Positions 1 to 19,104 of a DNA stretch of 64,000 nt are shown here, piece after piece. The stretch lies in NCBI RefSeq assembly GCF_048771995.1, contig NC_133028.1, forward strand, positions 1,766,001-1,830,000, written 5' to 3'. Made by a program: the position numbers and the translations under genes. Below the pieces are notes generated by a model, which saw only the letters and a list, made by a program, of their open reading frames with translations, was not told the DNA's origin and ran no database searches. Each line of letters begins with the position of its first letter. Position 1 is the stretch's first letter. The stretch is from Taeniopygia guttata (Eukaryota; Chordata; Aves; Passeriformes; Estrildidae).

Positions 1-235
1 ATTTTTAGGACCATTCTTAGGGTTATTTTAGGGTCATTTTAAGGGTTATTTTAGGATCATTCTTAGGGTTATTTTAGGCTTATTTTTGGGGTTATTTTAG
101 GATCATTTTTAGGGTTATTTTAGGATCATTTTTAGGGCCATTTTTAGGGTTATTTTAGGCTTATTTTTGGGGTTATTTTAGGGTCATTTTTAGGGTCACT
201 TTACGCCTATTTTTAGGCCTATTTTTTGCTATTTC
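1..235. repeat. degenerate TTTTAGGGTTATTTTAGGATCATT-like tandem array
   Basis: Short units of about 18-24 bases, such as TTTTAGGGTTATTTTAGGA, repeat imperfectly from the left edge. TTAGGG words occur inside longer units and not head to tail, so this is an AT-rich interstitial minisatellite and not telomeric sequence. The array probably continues left of the window. Confidence 0.7.
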
Positions 236-555
236 CCCCTTTTTTTTGTAGGATTTTTTTTCTCTTTTCCCATTTCCACTCCGCGACCAAAACCCCGTGA
301 AGTTCCGGGCGGGCCCCGCCGGGAGCTGCCGGCGAATCCAGGCGTGAAAAATCAAAAATGTGCGTGAAAAATCAAAATGTGCGTGAAAAAAAAACTGTCC
401 CTCCCCTCTCCCCGCTCCTTTTCCCACCCCAAATCCTTCTGGAGGGGGTTTTCCCTACAAATCCCATAAATTGTTTCCAAGCCTCACCAATGGGATTTTG
501 TCTCCCAACCCCCGAACGTCCCCAAGGATGGGATTTGACCCTCAGTGCCCCCCAC
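236..555. other. non-repetitive spacer, no gene recognised
   Basis: Mixed AT/GC sequence between two arrays. Short open frames here carry no recognisable protein. The only repeat is a local duplication of GCGTGAAAAATCAAAA near 340-385. Confidence 0.5.
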
Positions 556-1557
556 CTCCCCCTGGCTGATTCCCATTCCCATTCCCATTCCCATTCCCAT
601 TCCCATCCCCATCCCATTCCCATTCCTATTCCCATTCCCATTCCATTCCCATCCCCATCCCATTCCCATCCCCATCCCATTCCCATTCCCCCATCCCTAT
701 TCCCATTCCCATTCCCATCCCCATCCCATTCCCATTCCCATTCCCATTCCCATTCCATTCCCATCCCCATCCCATTCCCATCCCCATCCCATTCCCATCC
801 CATTCCCATCCCATTCCCATTCCCATTCCCGTTCCCATTCCCCCATCCCGGTTCCCATTCCCATTCCCATCCCCATCCCATTCCCATTTCCCCCATTCCC
901 ATTCCCATTCCCATTTCCCCCATCCCTATTCCCATTCCCATTCCCCCATCCCTCTTCTTGTTCCCATTCCCCCATTCCCACTCTCAATCTCATCCCCATC
1001 CCTGTTCCCATTCCCCCATTCCCCCATCCCCATTCCTGATCCCACTCCTGTTCCCATTCCCCCATCCCCATCCCCATTCCTATTCCCCCATTCCCATTCT
1101 CGTTCCCATTCCCCCATTCCCATTCCCTCATTCCCATTTCCCCATCCCCGTTCCCGTTTCTGTTCCCATTCCTCCATTCCTGGTTCTCGTGTCCCCATTC
1201 CCCATTTCCCCATCCCCATTCCCATTCCCTCATTCCCATTTCCCCATTCCCATTCCACCATTCCCTCATCCCCATTCCCGTTCCCATTCCCGTTCCCATT
1301 CCCCCATCCCCACTCCCATTCCCATTCCCCCATTCCAATTCCCCCATTCCCCCATCCCCATCCCCATTCCCGTTCCCATTCCTGTTCCCATTCCCTCATT
1401 CCCATTTCCCCATTCCCGTTCCCATTCCCTCATTCCCATTCCCCCATCCTGGTTCCCATTCCCATTCCCATTCGCATTCCCCCATCCCCATCCCCATCCC
1501 CATTCCCATTCCCTCATTCCCATTCCCCCACTCCCGTTCCCGTTCCCGTTTCCCCGC
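556..1557. repeat. CCCATT hexamer satellite, about 1 kb
   Basis: Roughly one kilobase of CCCATT hexamers with interspersed CCCCAT and CCCGTT variants. The left half is nearly pure and the right half more diverged. Open frames on both strands (PIPIPFPFP on +, GMGMGNGN on -) come from the hexamer period and are not genes. Confidence 0.9.
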
Positions 1558-1783
1558 TCTCCCGGCCGCGCTGCCCCGGGCTGCCACAGCCGCCCCCGGT
1601 TCCCCCCTCCCGCCGCCGCCGCCCATCGCTCCGTGCTGCGCGGGGGTCGCGCTCCGGTCAGCCCTGCCTGATCCGTGCCCGCTCCCCCCGGGCCGCGGCT
1701 GCCGCCGGCTGCCGTCAGCTCCGCTCAGCCTCCCGCGGCCCGCGAACCGTGAATGCACCGCGGCCGGGGACCGGCACCGGGAC
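1557..1783. promoter_or_regulatory. CpG-island-like block, owner unknown
   Basis: Very GC- and CpG-rich unique sequence with CGCC/GCCGCC runs, merging on the right into a CpG-rich minisatellite. It has the composition of a promoter CpG island, but no coding exon could be linked to it on either strand. It could serve a gene outside the window on the left, or be a by-product of GC-biased repeat growth. Low confidence. Confidence 0.3.
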
Positions 1784-2290
1784 CGTGCGGTGCTGCTCCC
1801 CGGGACCGGTTCTGCTCCCCGGGACCGGTTCTGCCTCCCCGGGACCGGTTCTGCTCCCCGGGACCGGCCCCGTGCGGTGCTGCTCCCCGGGACCGGCCCC
1901 GTGCGGCGGCGGCTGCCCCGAGACCGGTTCTGCTCCCCGGGACCGGTTCTGCCTCCCGGGACCGGTTCTGTCTCCCGGGACCGGTTCTGCCTCCCCGGGA
2001 CCGGTTCTGCCTCCCCGGGACCGGTTCTGCTCCCCGGGACCGGTTCTGACTCCCCGGGACCGGCTCTGCCTCCCCGGGACCGGTTCTGCCCCCCGGGACC
2101 GGTTCTGCCCCCCCGGGACCGGTTCTGACTCCCCGGGACCGGTTCTGCCCCCCCGGGACCGGCCACGCTGCTGCTCCCCGGGACCGGTTCTGCTCCCCGG
2201 GACCGGTTCTGCTCCCCGGGACCGGCTCTGCTCCCCGGGACCGGCTCTGCCCCCCGGGACCGGCCCCGCTGCTGCTCCCCGGGGACCGAA
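1783..2290. repeat. CpG-rich 20-22 bp minisatellite (CCCCGGGACCGGTTCTGCTC)
   Basis: About 23 head-to-tail copies of CCCCGGGACCGGTTCTGCTC with TCTGCC and GGCCCCG variants. Every unit holds two palindromes, CCCGGG and ACCGGT, and three CpGs. The proline/glycine/arginine frames across it are periodic and not coding. Confidence 0.9.
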
Positions 2291-2324
2291 GGGGGAGCAA
2301 TCGGGAAAAAGGAAAAAACCGGGA

Positions 2325-2770
2325 AAAGCGGGAGATCAATCGGGAAAAGGAGGAGATCGATCGGGAAAAGGGGGAGATCAATCGGGAATGATGGGGGATC
2401 AATCGGGAAAAGGGCGGGGATCAATCGGGAATGATGGGGGATCAATCAGGAAAAGAGGGGGTGATCAATCAGGAAAGGTGGGAAAATCAATCGAGAAAAG
2501 GGGGGGATCGATCAGGAAAAGGCAGGGCAGCAATCGGGAAAAGGGGGAGCAATTGGGAAAGGTGGGGGGATCGATCAGGAAAAGGGAATCGATCAGGAAG
2601 GATTGGGGGATCGATCAGGAAAAGGGAATTGATCAGGAAGCATTGGGGGATTGATCAAGAAAGATTGGGGGATCGATCAGAAGGATTTGGGATCGATCAG
2701 GAAAAGGGGATCGATCAGGAAGGATTTGGGATCAATCAGGAAAAGGGGATCGATCAGGAAGGATGGGTGC
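2325..2770. repeat. GATCAATCGGGAAAAGGGGG minisatellite
   Basis: About 20 imperfect copies of a unit near GATCAATCGGGAAAAGGGGG, with GATCGATCAGGAA variants to the right. It gives lysine/glycine-rich open frames that are repeat artefacts. Confidence 0.85.
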
Positions 2771-2932
2771 GATTTTGGGGTTCCCATCTCTCCTCAACCA
2801 AGATTTGGGGGTCCCGTGTCCCTTCAGCCAAGATTTGGGGGTCCCGTGTCCCCTCAAGCTGGATTTTGGGGGTCCCGTGTCTCCTCAAGCTGAGTTTTGG
2901 GGGTCCCGTGTCCCCTCAGTTGGGTTTTGGGG
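2770..2932. repeat. four-copy minisatellite, unit about 36 bp
   Basis: Four tandem copies sharing TTTGGGGGTCCCGTGTCCCC, followed by TCAAGCTGGA-like linkers. Confidence 0.75.
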
Positions 2933-3125
2933 CGAGGCCACCAACCCCGGTGCCACCGAGGTGGTGCCACCAACCCGGGTGCCACCGAGGCGGTGCCACC
3001 AGCGCGTCCCCAAGTCCCTCCCCGGAGCCGATTAACTCATTTCCAGCGCCGGCCCCGAAGTGGCTCAGGCGTGTGACACCGCGGCCACCCCACGGGTGAC
3101 CCCCAGGGGACATCCCCGGCCGTGT
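2933..3125. other. short unique GC-rich spacer
   Basis: Contains two diverged copies of GGTGCCACCGAGG and a unique stretch around GATTAACTCATTTCCAG (near 3030-3050). No gene seen. Confidence 0.4.
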
Positions 3126-3660
3126 CACCTCCCCTGGTCCCCACCCCTCCCTGTCCCCATCCCTGTCCCTGTCCCTATTCCTGTTCCTCTCTATCAGTAT
3201 CTCTGTCCCCATCTTCATTCTCATCCCTGTCCCCATCTTTGTCCCATCCCTGTCCCTGTCCCCATCCCTGTCCTCATCCCCATTCCTTGTCCCAGTCCCT
3301 GTCCCTGTCCCTGTCCCTATCCCCATCTTTGTCCCCATCCCTGTCCCCCTTCCCCATCCCCATTCCCAGTCCCCATTCCTTGTCCCTCTCCCTGTCCCCA
3401 TTCCCAGTCCCCATTCCCTATCCCTGTCCTTGTCCCTGTCCCCATCCCTGTCCCAGTCTCCAGCCAGCACAGGGGCATCGTGGCCATCCGCGGGTGACAC
3501 CGGTGACATTTCCGGACGGAAAGGTCACAGCCACATCCCGGTGCTCCGCCGCGGCCCTCAGAGCCGTGTCCCCAATGCCACCCGTGTCCCCAGTGCCACC
3601 CGTGTCCCCAGTGCCACCCGTGTCCCCGGTGTCACCCATGTCCCCAGTGCCACCACCCCG
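3125..3660. repeat. CTGTCCCCATCC array, then GTGTCCCCAGTGCCACC array
   Basis: 3125-3470 holds many CTGTCCCCATCC-like dodecamers. After a short unique gap, 3560-3655 holds about six copies of an 18-bp unit near GTGTCCCCAGTGCCACCC. Confidence 0.8.
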
Positions 3661-3769
3661 GGGTGGCTCAGCCCCAATGGTGTCACCTCCCAGCCCCGTT
3701 CCGGGATTCACCTCCCCTGGAATTTGGCGTCCGGAGCGCGAATGTCACCGACACCGTCCCTGCCCGGAT

Positions 3770-4625
3770 CCCTGGGATGGGAGAGGGACGGAGGGAGGGA
3801 TGGAGGGATGGGAACGGGGAAATGGAGGGATGGAGGGATGGGGAATGGGAAAATGGAGGGATGGAGGAATGGGAAAATGGAGGGATGAGGAATGGGGAAA
3901 CAGAGGGCTGGGGAACGGGAAAATGGAGGGATGGGGAACAGGGAAACAGAGGGATGGAGGGATGGGAAAATGGAGGGATGGGGAATGGGGAACGGGGAAA
4001 CGGAGGGATGGATGGAGGGAGAAAGGGAAAATGGAGGGATGGGGAATGGGAAAATGGAGGGATGGGGAACAGGGAAACTGAGGGATGGAGGGATGGGGAA
4101 TGGGAAAATGGAGGGATGGGGAACGGGGAAACAGAGGGATGGAGGAAGGGAGGGAGAAATGGGAAAATGGAGGTATGGAGGGATGGGAAAACAGAGGGAC
4201 AAAGGGATGGGGAATGGGGAAACAGAGGGATGGAGGGATGGGAAAATGGAGGGATGGAGGGATGGAGGGATGGAGGGATGGGGAGTGGGAAAATGGAAGG
4301 AGGGAGGGATGGGGAATTGGAAAATGGAGAGATGGAGGGATGGAGGGATGGGGAACAGGAAACTGGAGGAATGGAGGGATGGCAAAAGGGAAAATGGGGG
4401 GATGGGGAATGGGAAGATGGAGGGATGGAGGGATGGATGGATGGATGGATGGATGGATGGATGGATGGATGGATGGATGGATGGAGCACCGGAGGGATGA
4501 AGGGACAAAGGGACAGAGGGATGAAGGAGTGAATGCTGGGCTGGATGAAGGCACACAAGGATAGCAGGATGGAAGGATGGAAGGATGGAAGGATGGATGG
4601 ATGGATGGATGGATGGATGGACAGT
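3770..4625. repeat. GGAGGGATGGGGAATGGG minisatellite with ATGG microsatellites
   Basis: A purine-rich array of GGAGGGATGG and GGAATGGGAAAATGGAGGGA units, with pure ATGG tetranucleotide runs near 4425-4485 and 4575-4620. The complementary strand gives long His/Pro/Ser frames of repeat origin. Strong purine/pyrimidine strand asymmetry. Confidence 0.9.
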
Positions 4626-6000
4626 CGGACAAACGGACAGACTCTGGGAAAGGGACAGACAGCACTTACGGCACAGCTGGAATCTCCGGGAACAGAGCAG
4701 GATTCCAGAGCCACAGGAAGGCAACAGGACACAGGGAAGGACACATGGACAGGCCCCACTTCCCCTCTTCCCTGAATCTCCTGGTCCATCCCTTGTCCCG
4801 GTACCGGCGGTGTGGATGTGACTCTGTGTGGTGCCAGAGCACCGCCATGTGTGGGCACCGCCGTGCCAGGATGGGGACGGGCGTGGGATCATCTCCTCGG
4901 GATGGGGACGGGTGTGGGATCATCTCCTCGGGATGAGGACGGGCGTGGGACCATCCATTTGGGATGGGAATGGGATCACCCGCCGGGATGGGCACCCCAA
5001 ATCCAACCCCAACCGCTGCCCGCCCATGGAGCAGCTGCCCACCCCATCCCACCGCCGCCCCATTCCCATTTCTCCGCTCACCATCCTCCTCCTCTGGGCG
5101 AGATGTCCCCGAGATGTCCCCGAGGTGTCCCTGGTGCTGCTCCGAGCCCGGCTCAGCAGCACCGGGATGGATCCAGACCCCAAAATTCAGTCCAGTCCCC
5201 CAAAATCCGCTCTGCACACGGAGTGGAGCCTTCTCCCCTCCTCCCCCATCCCGACCCACCGCGGGTGGAGCCCGGGATAACGGAGGGGTCTCAGCCCGGT
5301 TTTGGGGGGCTCGGCGCGGGTCCCCTGGTGCCGATGTCCCCTCCCTGTCCCTCTGTCCTCGCTGTCCCTCCGTGCGCCCACCCGGAGCCCACGGGGCATT
5401 CCCGGGATCCGCCGCCCGTTCGCCCCGAGCCCCCCAAACCTCCGCGGCTTACCCCGCGCCTCCCGTGGTGGGAGAAGCCACCTTAGCCGGGCTGGGGACA
5501 CGCTCAGGGGACGGCGGGGACCCTCCTGTCCTTGTCGCAGCGAGGGTGGCAGCGGGGACAGCGCTGTCCCCACCCCGCGGGCCCCACCGGCGGCTCCCGG
5601 CTCCGCTCCAACTTTGTCACAAGTTGAGACAAAGGCGGCGGGAGCTGTCCCCTGTCGCTGTCCCCTGTCGCTGTCCCCTGTCGCTGTCCCCTGTCGCTGT
5701 CCCCAGACAGGCTGGTGCCACCGGGGCTAATGAGGGCACGGGGGCGGTGGGCTCGGGGCCGCACGCCCCCCGCATTAACCCTTCCCCTGCCGCCGCCGCG
5801 ATCGCTCCTCCCGCCGGCCCCGGGACCCCCAGACGGGAAAACGGGGATGGTGCCAAGGGGCTGTGTCACTCCTCGGGTGGGGATGGTCACCGGGGAGGAG
5901 GTGGCACATGGAGAGGAGCCCCCCCAGGCCCCCGGGGTCATCGTCATGCCCCACTGAAGGGTTGGGGGGAGTTGATTGCAGTCCTGTTCTGGCTGTGTCC
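4626..6000. other. intergenic segment with small arrays, no gene recognised
   Basis: Mostly unique GC-rich sequence. It includes three copies of GGGATCATCTCCTCGGGATG-like units (4860-4970) and five copies of CTGTCGCTGTCC (5650-5705). Several open frames pass through but none resembles a known protein or has convincing splice sites. Confidence 0.45.
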
Positions 6001-6004
6001 CCAT

Positions 6005-6405
6005 CCCATCCATCCATCCATCCATCCATCATCCATCCATCCATCCATCCATCATCCATCCATCCATCCATCCATCATCCATCCATCCATCCATCATCCA
6101 TCCATCCATCCATCATCCATCCATCCATCATCCATCCATCATCCATCCATCCATCCATCATCCATCCATCCATCATCCATCATCCATCCATCCATCCATC
6201 ATCCATCCATCCATCATCCATCCATCCATCCATCATCCATCCATCCATCCATCCATCCATCCATCCATCCATCCATCCATCCATCATCCATCCATCCATC
6301 CATCATCCATCCATCCATCCATCCATCCATCATCCATCATCCATCCATCCATCATCCATCCATCCATCCATCCATCCATCCATCCATCATCCATCCATCC
6401 GTCCA
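6005..6405. repeat. CATC tetranucleotide microsatellite with CATCATC interruptions
   Basis: About 400 bases of CATC repeats, regularly broken by ATCATCC steps so that runs of three to eleven tetramers alternate. Confidence 0.95.
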
Positions 6406-6589
6406 TCTCTCTCTCCCTTCACGTTTTCCATCCCTCCTCTCCCTCCCTCCCTATCCCCGGGGCGGGGACAGCTCCGGCACGGCTGTCACTGCTGCCATCA
6501 GTGTCACCTCTGCCATCAGTGTCACCTCAGTCCCCCGCTGGGCCCTGCAGGACGCAGCTGTGACCGCGCTGCCCCGGGGAGGGGACCCG

Positions 6590-7380
6590 GCATGGCCGTG
6601 CAGGGACACCCGAGCGAGGGGACAGAGGGGACACCGGGCACTGAGGGGACATGGGGGACAGAGGGGACACCGGGCACTGAGGGGACATGGGGGACAGGGG
6701 GGACAAGGGGACCCCCTCAGCTCGGGGGGATCCCGGGAAGGACGGGCTCGGTACGGGGTGGGCTCTGACCTGGGTGGGTATGGGGGGATTTGAGATGTTT
6801 GTCACGGGTGGGTTTTGGGGGGATTTGTCACGGGTGGGAACGGGGAGATTTGGGGGAATTCCCTGTGCGGGGTACGGGGGGTTTTGGGCTGTTTGTCACG
6901 GGTGGGTTTTGGGGTGATTTGTCACGGGTGGGTTTTGGGGTGATTTGTCACGGGTGGGTTTTGGGGGGATTTGTCACGGGGGGGATTAGGGGGATTTACC
7001 CCCGTCCGGAGCCCCACAGGCATGGGGCAGTGTCCGAGCGTGTCCGTGGGGCCAGCAGCGCCCGGTGCCACCGAGGAGTCCCGGGATGGGACAGGGAGGG
7101 GACAGGGAGGGGACACGGAAAGGACCGGGAAGGGACAGGGAAGGGACAGGGAGGGGACAGGAAAGGGACAGGAAAGGGACAGGGAGGGAACAGGGAAGGG
7201 ACACGGAGGGAACAGGGAGGGGACACGGAAAGGACCGGGAAGGGACAGGGAAGGGACAGGGAGGGGACAGGAAAGGGACAGGAAAGGGGACACGGAGGGG
7301 ACAGGGAGGGAACAGGGAAGGGATAGGAAAGGGACAGGGAGGGGACAGGGAGGGGACAGGGAGGGGACACAGAGACCCGG
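6590..7380. repeat. three short minisatellites upstream of NAGK
   Basis: 6595-6710: CACTGAGGGGACATGGGGGA-like copies. 6785-6990: about eight copies sharing TTTGTCACGGGTGGGTTTTG. 7085-7375: GGGACAGGGAAGGGACAGGG units, within which a block of about 110 bp is itself duplicated (compare about 7095-7190 with 7215-7310). Confidence 0.8.
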
Positions 7381-7381
7381 A

Positions 7382-7571
7382 ACGAGCGGGGGGCGTGGCC
7401 ATATGCAGGAATGGCGCCATTCTATGCTCATATAAGGATATGGGCGTGTCTGTGGGCGGAGCCACGTGAGGGGGCGTGGTCGGGGACGCGGCAATGACCA
7501 ATGACCAATGACCAGGGCGGGTTGGCCACGCCCCGGGGGCGGGGCCCGGAGCGGGGGCGGGGCCGGCGGCG
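7382..7571 (+). promoter_or_regulatory. NAGK: NAGK promoter
   Basis: The unique 190 bases before the NAGK start codon hold a CACGTG E-box (7463-7468), two CCAAT boxes seven bases apart (7498-7502 and 7505-7509), several GGGGCGGGGC GC-boxes (7535-7565) and an AT-rich CATATAAGGATATG word (near 7428-7441). This is the usual layout of a CpG promoter of a housekeeping gene. The exact transcription start cannot be placed from sequence alone. Confidence 0.6.
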
Positions 7572-14931
<7,360 letters not shown>

Positions 14932-15085
14932 GCCCCAAAAACGGCCGCCGCGCCCCGAAAACGGCCCCACGGGAAGAGGGGGAGCGGCCGTGGGAGGGGC
15001 GGGGCGGTTTTGGGGGGTTTTTGTGGGGTTTTTGGGGGGGTTTTGTGGGGTTTTGGGGGGGTTTTGGTGGGGTTTGAGGTTTGGC

Positions 15086-15091
15086 AATAAA
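15086..15091 (+). terminator. NAGK: NAGK polyadenylation signal AATAAA
   Basis: First AATAAA after the stop codon, giving a 3' UTR of about 170-180 bases. The 3' UTR itself is G/T-rich (GGGGTTTTTGTGGGG). Confidence 0.75.
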
Positions 15092-15109
15092 ACGGTTGCA
15101 CTGGTCCAG

Positions 15110-15825
15110 GGGAGTGGGAATGGGGTGGGAATGGGAATGGGGATGGGGTGGGAATGGAAATGAGAATTAAACTGGGATTGGGAATGGGAATAGGATTGGA
15201 TTTGGGATTGGAAATGGGATTGGGAATGGGATTGGGAATGGGAACGGGATTGGGAATGGGATTGGGAACGGGATTGGGAACGGGATTGGGAACGGGATTG
15301 GGATTGGAAATGGGAATGGGATTGGAAATGGGAATAGGAATGGGAATGGGAATGGGATTGGGATTGGGAATGGGAATGGCATTGGAAATGGGAATGACAT
15401 TGGGAATGGGAATGGGAATGGCATTGGGATTGGGATTGGGATTGGAAATGGGATTGGGAATGGGAATGGCATTAGAAATGGGAATGGGATTGGGAATGGG
15501 ATTGGGAACAGGAACAGGATTGGGAATGGGATTGGGAATGGCAATGGGATTGGGAATGGGATTGGGAATGGGAAGGGGATTGGAAATGGGAATGGGATTG
15601 GGAATGGGATTGGGATTGGAAATGGGATTGGAAATGGGATTGGGAATGGGAATGGGAATGGGAATGGGAATGGAAATGGGAATGGGATTGGGAACAGGAA
15701 TGGGATTGGGATTGGGATTGGGATTGGGATTGGAAATGGGATTAGGAATGGGAATGGGATTGGAAATGGGATTGGGAACAGGAATGGGATTGGGAATGGG
15801 ACTGGGAACAGGGATGGGAGCGGGG
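15110..15825. repeat. GGAATGGGATTGGGAATGGG array downstream of NAGK
   Basis: About 115 hexamers alternating GGAATG and GGATTG, with a few GGAACA/GGAACG. It separates the convergent NAGK and PAIP2B genes. Confidence 0.93.
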
Positions 15826-16200
15826 TGCTGAGCCTGCCAACACAGGCAGGGAGGGCTCTGCATCCAAGGAAAAGCAGGAAGAAGGAAATCCCAAAGATTA
15901 GGATCAGGGATGACATCCGTGACCTGGGAATGGACGTGGAGCTGCTGGAGCAGCTTTTGGGGGAATTCCCACTTAAAAGGGGAAACAAAAAAAAAAGGAG
16001 AAAATCCCTTTTGGGTTCTTTTTACCGGGAATCAAAAGTGTCCGGAAAGGTGAAAGTGCTGGGAAATCCTCTGGGAGCTTTTCCAGGAGGGAAATTCCCA
16101 AGCAGAGCCAGCTGAGGCTCTAAACTGGGAATGACTGGGATCACTGGGAGGGGCCAAACCCACTGATGGAGACCCCGCAGTTTTCCAAGGAAAACTTCGG
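15826..16200. other. unique spacer with an unassigned lysine-rich open frame
   Basis: A + strand frame at 15825-16115 reads RKSRKKEIPKIRIRDDIRD and DVELLEQLLGEFPLKRG. It is non-repetitive, unlike its surroundings, but I recognise no family and see no splice sites or promoter. Probably chance or a remnant. Confidence 0.3.
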
Positions 16201-16222
16201 CCCCGCTCCCTTCCAAAAAAAG

Positions 16223-16228
16223 TTTATT
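16223..16228 (-). terminator. PAIP2B: possible PAIP2B polyadenylation signal (AATAAA on -)
   Basis: TTTATT on + reads AATAAA on -. It lies about 2.9 kb downstream of the PAIP2B stop codon, in unique sequence just before the NAGK side, and would give a long 3' UTR as in mammals. No nearer AATAAA was noticed on the minus strand. Confidence 0.4.
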
Positions 16229-16589
16229 TGGGATAACGCCTCGTCCGAAATTTACAGCCTTGGGGGGGTGGGGAAAGGAGGGAACTGGGGGAGAAATCCA
16301 AGGAAAACTGGGAAAAAGAGGAGGGGAGAATGTGGGATTGCTCCAGGGGATGGATCCCGTCCTGCCCGGCCAAAAAACGGCCCCAAATGGGGTTTGCAGG
16401 GTGGGAATTCCATGAGCTCAGCCCCGTTCCCGCTGCTTGGAATGGGAATTTTCACGGATGAGCAGCAGGAACGGGGCTGATGGTGCTGCTTTTCCAGGAT
16501 TCCCAGCCTGGCAGATCCCATTTCCCTGGAAAAGGGAGCCTGGAAAGCTCCTCTGGTTTGGGATTCCCAACCCCAAGCAGCTCCCGTTT

Positions 16590-17610
16590 TTCCTCTGTAG
16601 GGATTTCCAATCCCAAAACGGTCCTGATATCTCTGGATAGACATTCCCAATCCCAAAACATCCCTGATTTCCCTGGACACAGATTCCCAATCCCAAGGAA
16701 CTCTGGATTTCCTTCAATACAGATTTCTGACCTTGGGAAGCTCCCACTTTCCCTAGATAGGGATTCCCAATCCCAAAAAGTTCCTGAATTCCCTGGATAG
16801 GGATTTCTGACCTTGGGAAGCTCCCACTTTCCCTAGATAGGGATTCCCAATCCCAAAAAGTTCCTGAATTCCCTGGATAGGGATTTCTGACCTTGGGAAG
16901 CTTCCACTTTTCCTGAAGAAGGATTTCCAATTCCAAAAAACTTCCTGATATCTCTGGATAGGGATTCCCAGTCCCAAAATGTTCCTGATTTCCTTGGACA
17001 GGGATTTCCAATCCAAAAAAGTTCCTGATTTCCTTGGATAGGGTTTGTGACCTTTGGAACCTCCTGCATTCCCTAAATAGGGATTTCCAATTCCAGGAAG
17101 TTCCTGAATTCCCTGGATAGGGTTTCTGACTTTGGGAAGTTCCTGCTCCCCTTGGACAGGGATTTCCAATCCCAAAAATTTCCTGATTTCCTTGGACAGG
17201 AATTTCCAATCCAAAAAAATTCCTGATTTCCTTGGACATGGATTTCTGACCTTGGGAAGCTCCCACTTTTCCTGGATTGGGATTTCCAATCCCAAAATTT
17301 CCTGATTTCTTCAGATAGGGACTCCCAATCCCAAGGAACTCTGGATTTCCTTGGATACAGATTTCTGACCTTGGGAAGATCCTGCTCTCATTGGAGAGGG
17401 ATTTCCAATCCCAAAAAGTTCCTGATTTCCTTGGATATGGATTTCTGACCTTGGGAAGCTCCCACTTTTCCTGGAGAGGGATTTCCAATCCCAAAAATGT
17501 TCCTGATATCTCTGGATAGGGATTCCCAATCCCAAAATGTTCCTGATTTCCTTGGACATGGATTCCCAATCCCAAGGAGCTCCTGGTTTCCCTGGATTTC
17601 TGAGCCTTCC
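16590..17610. repeat. minisatellite in the presumed PAIP2B 3' UTR
   Basis: Imperfect copies of units near GGGATTCCCAATCCCAAAA and TTTCTGACCTTGGGAAGCTC. Two pairs of blocks of about 80 bp are nearly identical (16725-16805 and 16805-16885). It lies between the PAIP2B stop and the candidate poly(A) site, so it may be transcribed into the mRNA tail. Confidence 0.8.
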
Positions 17611-18009
17611 CTAATTTGGGAATTAGGGATCTGCAGCTCCCATGGATGGGGAAGGAAATTCCCAGGATCAAATTCTGATGGAGACACGGATCCCACTCCA
17701 GGATCCTTGGAAAAGGGATCAGCATCAGGATATTCCCACCACATCCCATAATATCCCTTATCCCAACAGAGGATCCCTCTCCTCTCCGCCAGGAATTCCG
17801 TTTTCCTTGGATTTTCACCCGTGAGGAATTGGGGCTGTAGTGTTGGATGAGCTGAGGAATTCCTTAAGGGGAAGAGGAATTTGGGGAAATCCAGGTTTCC
17901 CTAAAAAAAAAACCTCTGGAATTGGCAGGATCCCCCTGCTCAGCTTCCGTATGGAGGGATTTCGGGATCGCACCTTTGGGACCCTTCGCTTCCAGCAGGA
18001 AAAATCCCA

Positions 18010-18885
18010 TTCCAGAAAAATCCCATTCCAGAAAATCAGGGAAAATCACATTCCGGAAAATCAGGGAAAATCACATTCCGGAAAATCAGGGAAAATCACA
18101 TTTCAAAAGATCATGGAAAATCCAGTTCCCAACCCTAAAAATCTGGAAAATCTGGTTTTCCCATTATTGATTTCCCATTATTTTTCCATTATTTTCCTGT
18201 GATTTTTCCATGATTTTCCCACGACTGATTTCCCATTATTTTTCTATGATTGATTTCCCATTATTTTTCCATGACTTCCCCACGATTGATTTCCTACGAT
18301 TTTTCTGTGATTTTTCTGTGAATTTCCTATTATTTTCCCATGATTTTCCTGATTTTCCTGTGATTTTTCAATTATTTCCCTCTGATTTTCCCATTATCGA
18401 TTTCCCATGATTTTTCCGTTATTTTTCCATGATTCCCCTGTGATTTTCCTGTGATTTTCCCATGATTTTTCCATTATTGATTTCCCATTATTTTCCCATA
18501 ATTTTCTTGATTTTCCCGTGATTTTTCCATTATTTTCCCATTATTGATTTCCCATGATTTTTCCATTATTTCCCCATGATTTTCCTGTGATTTTTCCATT
18601 ATTTTCCCATTATTTTCCTGTGATTTTCCCGTTATTTTTCCATTATTTTCTCACTATTGATTTCCCATGATTTTTCCATTATTTTTCCCAAGATTTTCCC
18701 ATGATTTTCCATTACTGATTTCCCATGATTTTTCCATTATTTTTCTGTGATTTTCCCATGATTTTTCCGTGATTTTCCCATGACTGATTTCCTATGATTT
18801 TTCCATTTCTTTCCATGATTGTCCCGTGATTTTCCTGTGATTTTTCCACTATTGATTTCCCATGATTTTCCCCAAGATTTTCCCG
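18010..18885. repeat. TTTTCCCATGATTTTTCCAT array, left copy
   Basis: Starts with a few CATTCCGGAAAATCAGGGAA units, then about 700 bases of TGATTTTTCCATTATTTTCC and TGATTTCCCATGATTTTTCC units. The same family forms a second array at 20740-21420 inside PAIP2B intron 2. Confidence 0.88.
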
Positions 18886-19104
18886 CTGGTGGGGTCACCG
18901 CAAATCCCAGGAAGCCAAAAACTGCCAAGAAAAAGTGAGGAAAAGCCAGGAAAAAAAAAAAAAAGAACAACCTAAGGAAAACCAGAAATACTTGGAGCTG
19001 GAGCAGATCCCGGTGCTGGAGCTGCTCCGGGCTCTTCCCATGTCCCAACTTTTCCCTGGAGCAGGGAATCAGTCTCTGGCCAGGCCATTCCCGAATTTCC
19101 AAGG

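Noticed and set aside
1-235. Telomeric repeat at the left edge
   Set aside because: TTAGGG words are embedded in longer, variable AT-rich units and not in head-to-tail hexamers; this is an interstitial minisatellite.
556-1671. Long proline/isoleucine/phenylalanine open frame as a gene
   Set aside because: It follows the CCCATT hexamer; equal frames exist on both strands and there is no domain or splice context.
3683-4892. Long His/Pro/Ser frames on the minus strand
   Set aside because: Products of the GGATGGAGG array; periodic and without any recognisable family.
15825-16115. 96-aa + frame as a small gene
   Set aside because: No recognisable family, no promoter, no conservation evidence available; kept only as an unassigned spacer feature.
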